From contig NZ_MTCM01000004.1 of the NCBI RefSeq assembly GCF_002000245.1, forward strand, positions 62,001-126,000: DNA of 64,000 bases, in the 5' to 3' direction. The translations under genes and the position numbers were made by a program. This DNA is from Sphingobacterium sp. CZ-UAM. GTDB taxonomy: Bacteria; Bacteroidota; Bacteroidia; Sphingobacteriales; Sphingobacteriaceae. Of the stretch, positions 60,688-64,000 are shown one piece after another (the first letter of the stretch is position 1; each line of letters begins with the position of its first letter). The notes below the pieces were generated by a model. That model was not told where the DNA came from. It did not search any database and saw only the letters and a program-made list of their open reading frames with translations.

Positions 60688-62400
60688 TTAATAACCGGGG
60701 TTTTGCTTTAAAGCACCACCACTTCGGTCAATCTGTGCCTGTGGAATTGGCAGATATACATTATGTTCCTTAAAGTTTAATCCTTTATAACGAGCCATAA
60801 AACCACCTTCAAAATTAGCATAACTCTCCAGAACGGATTTGGCTTCGCCCCATCTTACTAAATCATAAAAACGATGTCCTTCCATCGCTAATTCCAGACG
60901 GCGTTCAAAACGGACAGCTTTGCGTGCAAAATTTTGATCCGGGAAAGATGGGTAAGGTTTCACGTCATATGCAGCAGCCGGAACATTATCTCCCGTCAGT
61001 TTCGGCGGTAAGCTAGCCGCTCTTTCTCGGATTGCATTGACCGATTTCAGTGCTCCATCCAGATCTCCCAGTTCAACCTGGCATTCGGCCGCCATCAGAA
61101 TAACGTCAGCCAAGCGGATAATATTTACATCTAGATCGGTGATATAAGCTGCTCCCGCAGCTGTATGGCCACCATGTAAACTTTTTGGGATCATCGTTTT
61201 GATACCCACAAAAGGTCCTCCAGAACCTACTTCACGGATCCAGGCATCTCCCGGCATTACACCATAATCATAGAAATGTACACCTCTACGACCTACCGTA
61301 TAATCCAAACGAGGGTCAAAACGCAAGGTAACATCCAATTTGTATTTTTCTTTCTCTGCTGTAGATAAACCAAAGTCAGATTTATAGGGATTATTGCGAT
61401 AGGTATCGAACATTGGCAAACCTTTAGCATCAACTTTATAAGCATTGACCAAGTCTATTGTTGGTTGATAAAATCCACAACAACCAACGGGATTATTTCC
61501 GTTCAATCCGGACAGCATATCGCCTACATTGGCATTGTCGCCACTCCCGTCGGGGTTGATCGCGTGTTTTGCCACTAAAAGTGATTCAGGACCATCTTTG
61601 GTCAGCACATCGAAATTATTTTGATATGGCATTGTACGAATATCCTTCCCGCCAATGACCTCCTTAAATAAAACCAATGCTTCCGCATATTTCTTTTGAT
61701 ACAAATACACTTTACCTAAATAGGCCTGTGCAATGCGTTTATCCATACGCCCTGACTGCTTATTTATTTTTGTTTCGGGAAGGTTAGCGATACCAAATTT
61801 CAGGTCATCAATAATTTTAGGGACAACATCGTCTGTATTTGGTTTTACCTTAGCATCATCAACAGATGTATTTTCGTCTACATAAGCCAAATTTTTGAAA
61901 ACCCGCCACAGGAAGAAGTAATAATGTGCGCGTAGCACCTTTGCCTCGGCTTCAATTTCCTTGGCTCTCGCCTCAGGCACTGTTTTGCCTTCTGCCTGAT
62001 CTAACTTCAGTAGGCGTAGTGTATTATTTGCCCGTGATACCCCTTCATAATACACTTCCCACATCGTGCTCAGATTATCATTAGAGCTATTGGGCGTATG
62101 GAATTCGATCATATTCATATTGGGCTGATCCGTCGCTTCGGAGCCTTTATGTGCATTATCGGCTCCTACTTCACCAAATAACCATTGGCTCGGCGCAGAG
62201 GAGTAATTTCCCCAGGTTCCATTCACATTTCCATTCATGATGCCGTAAGCTCCTATTAAAGATCCTTCGATCCCTTTGGAATTGACAACCTGACTTTCAG
62301 GAAGCTCGCCCTGCGGATCTCTTTCCAGAAAAGATTTACCACATGAGCCCAATAACATCAATGATATACCTAGAACTGTAATTATATTTCTTTTTTTCAT
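60688..62400 (-). CDS. RagB/SusD family outer-membrane lipoprotein
   Basis: The surface glycan-binding partner of the SusC-type transporter. It has 570 residues with lipobox LLGSC at the N-terminus. Typical features: NGTWGNYSSAPSQWLFGEV, YYEGVSRANNTLRLL, KEIEAEAKVLRAHYYFFLWR (TPR region), DLDVNIIRLADVILMAAECQ, and the C-terminal HRFYDLVRWGEAK with LPIPQAQIDRSGG. It lies 33 bp after susC. The bound glycan cannot be read from sequence; no glycosidase is attached on this side of the locus. Confidence 0.93.
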   Translation of the reverse strand: MKKRNIITVLGISLMLLGSCGKSFLERDPQGELPESQVVNSKGIEGSLIGAYGIMNGNVNGTWGNYSSAPSQWLFGEVGADNAHKGSEATDQPNMNMIEFHTPNSSNDNLSTMWEVYYEGVSRANNTLRLLKLDQAEGKTVPEARAKEIEAEAKVLRAHYYFFLWRVFKNLAYVDENTSVDDAKVKPNTDDVVPKIIDDLKFGIANLPETKINKQSGRMDKRIAQAYLGKVYLYQKKYAEALVLFKEVIGGKDIRTMPYQNNFDVLTKDGPESLLVAKHAINPDGSGDNANVGDMLSGLNGNNPVGCCGFYQPTIDLVNAYKVDAKGLPMFDTYRNNPYKSDFGLSTAEKEKYKLDVTLRFDPRLDYTVGRRGVHFYDYGVMPGDAWIREVGSGGPFVGIKTMIPKSLHGGHTAAGAAYITDLDVNIIRLADVILMAAECQVELGDLDGALKSVNAIRERAASLPPKLTGDNVPAAAYDVKPYPSFPDQNFARKAVRFERRLELAMEGHRFYDLVRWGEAKSVLESYANFEGGFMARYKGLNFKEHNVYLPIPQAQIDRSGGALKQNPGY

Positions 62401-62433
62401 TTCTATCAAATTTTAACGTAATTCATTCCATGC

Positions 62434-64000
62434 TTAAAATCCAAGACTCACACCCAACATGTACTGACGAGCCTGCGGGTACACCCCAAAGTCAACACCC
62501 AATGCGGAATATGTTGACGGTGTCGCACTGACTTCCGGATCCAACCCTTGATATTTCGTAATGGTAAACAGATTTGTGACTCCTATATAGGCTCTTAATT
62601 TCGTTATGCCGGTATTTTTACCAAATACCTTGTTGGTATCAAAATTATATCCCACCTGAAGATTCTTTAACTTTAGAAAACTAGCATCCTGCACATAATA
62701 GCTTGAAGACGCATATTCATAGGCCGAAGCATTGTTCACCTGCGATGGTATCATACTTGAAGGATTATTCTTCGCATCCCATGCATCCAGTACACGTTCA
62801 CTTTTTTGTCCTCTAAATACACCGAAATCTGTGAAATAACGCGTGGCTTCATAGTTTTTATTTCCTTTTGATCCATAGAAATAAGCCATAAAATCAAAAT
62901 TCTTGTACCCCGCATTGATATTTAATGAATACACAAAATCAGGATGAGGACTGCCGATTATTGTACGGTCATTGGCATCAATTTTTCCATCACCATTAAC
63001 ATCTTCATATTTGAGTGCCCCCGCTCTGGATTTTCCATCTTCATACTTCGCGACCGATGTGTTGGCCATATCCGCCTCAGAATAGATTCCGATTACCTTA
63101 TAGCCATAGAAAGAACCTATTGCTTCACCTGGCTTAAGGATCGAGGTTTCCATACTTCTAAAACTTCCATAGACCTGTTGGCTAACAGAAGGGGCCAATG
63201 ATACAATCTTATTGACATTCCGTGAGATCGTACCTGACAAATCCAGCGTAAAGGCGCTCTCCTGACGTCTGCCATAATGATAATTTAAAGACAGTTCGAT
63301 CCCTTTATTTTCCATATCACCGATGTTGACATACGGTGATGCGGCACGACCTGCCGCAACTGCCGGCAAAGGAAGTAGGTACAACATATCTTTGGTTTTT
63401 TTATTATACCAGTCGAAGGATCCATCAAAATCACCTTGCAATAAGGTAAAGTCCAAACCAAGGTTCAACGCGGAGACTTGCTCCCATTTAACATCTGGGT
63501 TGCGATAAGCATTATGCCACATTCCTGAGGCCAGATTTCCGTCGATCGGATAAGATGAGGAGTTAATTGCGACCTGATAACGATCTAAGTATTGGTTGGC
63601 GGGAATACGTTGATTTCCCGTAACCCCATAGCCGGCCCGGATTTTCAGATCAGAAAGCCAAGATATACCTTTCATAAATTCCTCTTGGGATAAACGCCAG
63701 GCTGCACTTGCTCCCGGAAAAGTACCATATTTGTTGTTCGATCCAAAATTGGACGAACCGTCCCGACGTACTGTCGCACTCAAGATATAACGATCTTTGA
63801 ATGAATAGTCAACTTTTCCAAAAATAGAGAATAAGGAACCTACAGAACCACCACCTTCACTCACACGGCCTGTTGATGCCGCATCCAGATAAAGGTAATC
63901 CAGGGTCGACATGGTAAAGAATCCATTTCCTTTACCCCTGATCTGTCTATTTCTATTCTGGATAGCTTCGGTACCTGCTAAGATCGCCAAACTGTGATCT
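62434..64000 (-). CDS. SusC/RagA TonB-dependent transporter, C-terminal part
   Basis: The frame is open to the right edge, so only the C-terminal 520 or so residues are in the window; the plug domain and signal lie outside. Barrel strands and family blocks are clear: FSIFGKVDYSFKDRYILSAT, RRDGSSNFGSNNKYGTFPGA, ISWLSDLKIRAGYGVTGNQ, DVNGDGKIDANDRTIIGSPH and FLKLKNLQVGYNF. It ends GVSLGF, with the terminal aromatic needed for barrel insertion. It imports glycan or peptide ligands across the outer membrane with SusD as the lid. Confidence 0.93.
   Translation of the reverse strand, partial: DHSLAILAGTEAIQNRNRQIRGKGNGFFTMSTLDYLYLDAASTGRVSEGGGSVGSLFSIFGKVDYSFKDRYILSATVRRDGSSNFGSNNKYGTFPGASAAWRLSQEEFMKGISWLSDLKIRAGYGVTGNQRIPANQYLDRYQVAINSSSYPIDGNLASGMWHNAYRNPDVKWEQVSALNLGLDFTLLQGDFDGSFDWYNKKTKDMLYLLPLPAVAAGRAASPYVNIGDMENKGIELSLNYHYGRRQESAFTLDLSGTISRNVNKIVSLAPSVSQQVYGSFRSMETSILKPGEAIGSFYGYKVIGIYSEADMANTSVAKYEDGKSRAGALKYEDVNGDGKIDANDRTIIGSPHPDFVYSLNINAGYKNFDFMAYFYGSKGNKNYEATRYFTDFGVFRGQKSERVLDAWDAKNNPSSMIPSQVNNASAYEYASSSYYVQDASFLKLKNLQVGYNFDTNKVFGKNTGITKLRAYIGVTNLFTITKYQGLDPEVSATPSTYSALGVDFGVYPQARQYMLGVSLGF

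Noticed and set aside
1..64000. CRISPR array, prophage, intact insertion sequence or integron
   Set aside because: No regularly spaced repeats, no transposase, integrase or phage structural genes were seen among the coding regions.

Overview
The window looks like chromosomal DNA of a Bacteroidetes bacterium in the family Sphingobacteriaceae, most likely Sphingobacterium or a close relative. Evidence: AT-rich intergenic DNA, promoters of the TTTG / TAnnTTTG type, very few Shine-Dalgarno sequences, a SusC/SusD pair, a MurF-alanine racemase fusion, a type B L31, and many small outer-membrane beta-barrel proteins ending in aromatic residues. The genus is inferred from overall protein character; no database was searched.

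Layout. 1-2.4 kb: a three-gene operon of secreted proteins of unknown function, cut by the left edge. 2.4-9.3 kb: envelope and lipid genes (beta-barrel proteins, long-chain acyl-CoA ligase, YihY membrane protein, WbqC, LpxL-type acyltransferase, glycosyltransferase). 9.4-19 kb: core genes (ligA, dapA, rpsF-rpsR-rplI, trxA, and a dnaE with a proofreading exonuclease fused to its N-terminus). 19-25.3 kb: HAD phosphatase, a degenerate LytS-type kinase homologue, pirin, DUF502, murF-alr, recX. 25.3-32 kb: tRNA-Gly, tRNA-Leu, an OmpA lipoprotein, a GH144-like glucanase, accA, tRNA-Lys with a duplicated 3' end, and a GH29 fucosidase. 32.4-35.2 kb: a run of small soluble proteins (SRPBCC, DUF1801, YdeI, VOC). 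35.2-38.1 kb: sufS-sufE and an acyl-ACP desaturase. 38.1-38.9 kb: an intergenic region with a candidate structured RNA. 38.9-42.2 kb: two POT peptide transporters. 42.4-47.3 kb: an XRE regulator, then a GlmU-like / tpiA / prmA / mpl operon and rpmE. 47.5-51.3 kb: DUF2853, a CBM9-like protein, an N-acetylhexosamine-kinase-like protein and a divergent GH109-like oxidoreductase. 51.4-56 kb: a CorC/HlyC-type membrane protein and two more POT transporters. 56.3-60.6 kb: a four-gene operon (PBP4-type carboxypeptidase, UMF1 transporter, LutA-like Fe-S protein, sugar isomerase). 60.7-64 kb: susD and the C-terminal part of susC, cut by the right edge.

How the genes fit together. Most are housekeeping: replication and repair, translation, cell-wall precursor synthesis and recycling (murF-alr, mpl, dapA, dacB) and fatty-acid or lipid synthesis (accA, desaturase, acyltransferase, acyl-CoA ligase). 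Scattered glycan-use genes (GH144-like, GH29, GH109-like plus a kinase, SusCD) and four POT transporters suit a saprophyte living on polysaccharides, glycoproteins and peptides. I see no phage, CRISPR array, intact insertion sequence or defence system. The best leads are the candidate structured RNA at 38.4-38.8 kb, the strong Shine-Dalgarno sequences inside the rpsF operon, the duplicated 3' end of tRNA-Lys, and the degenerate kinase homologue.
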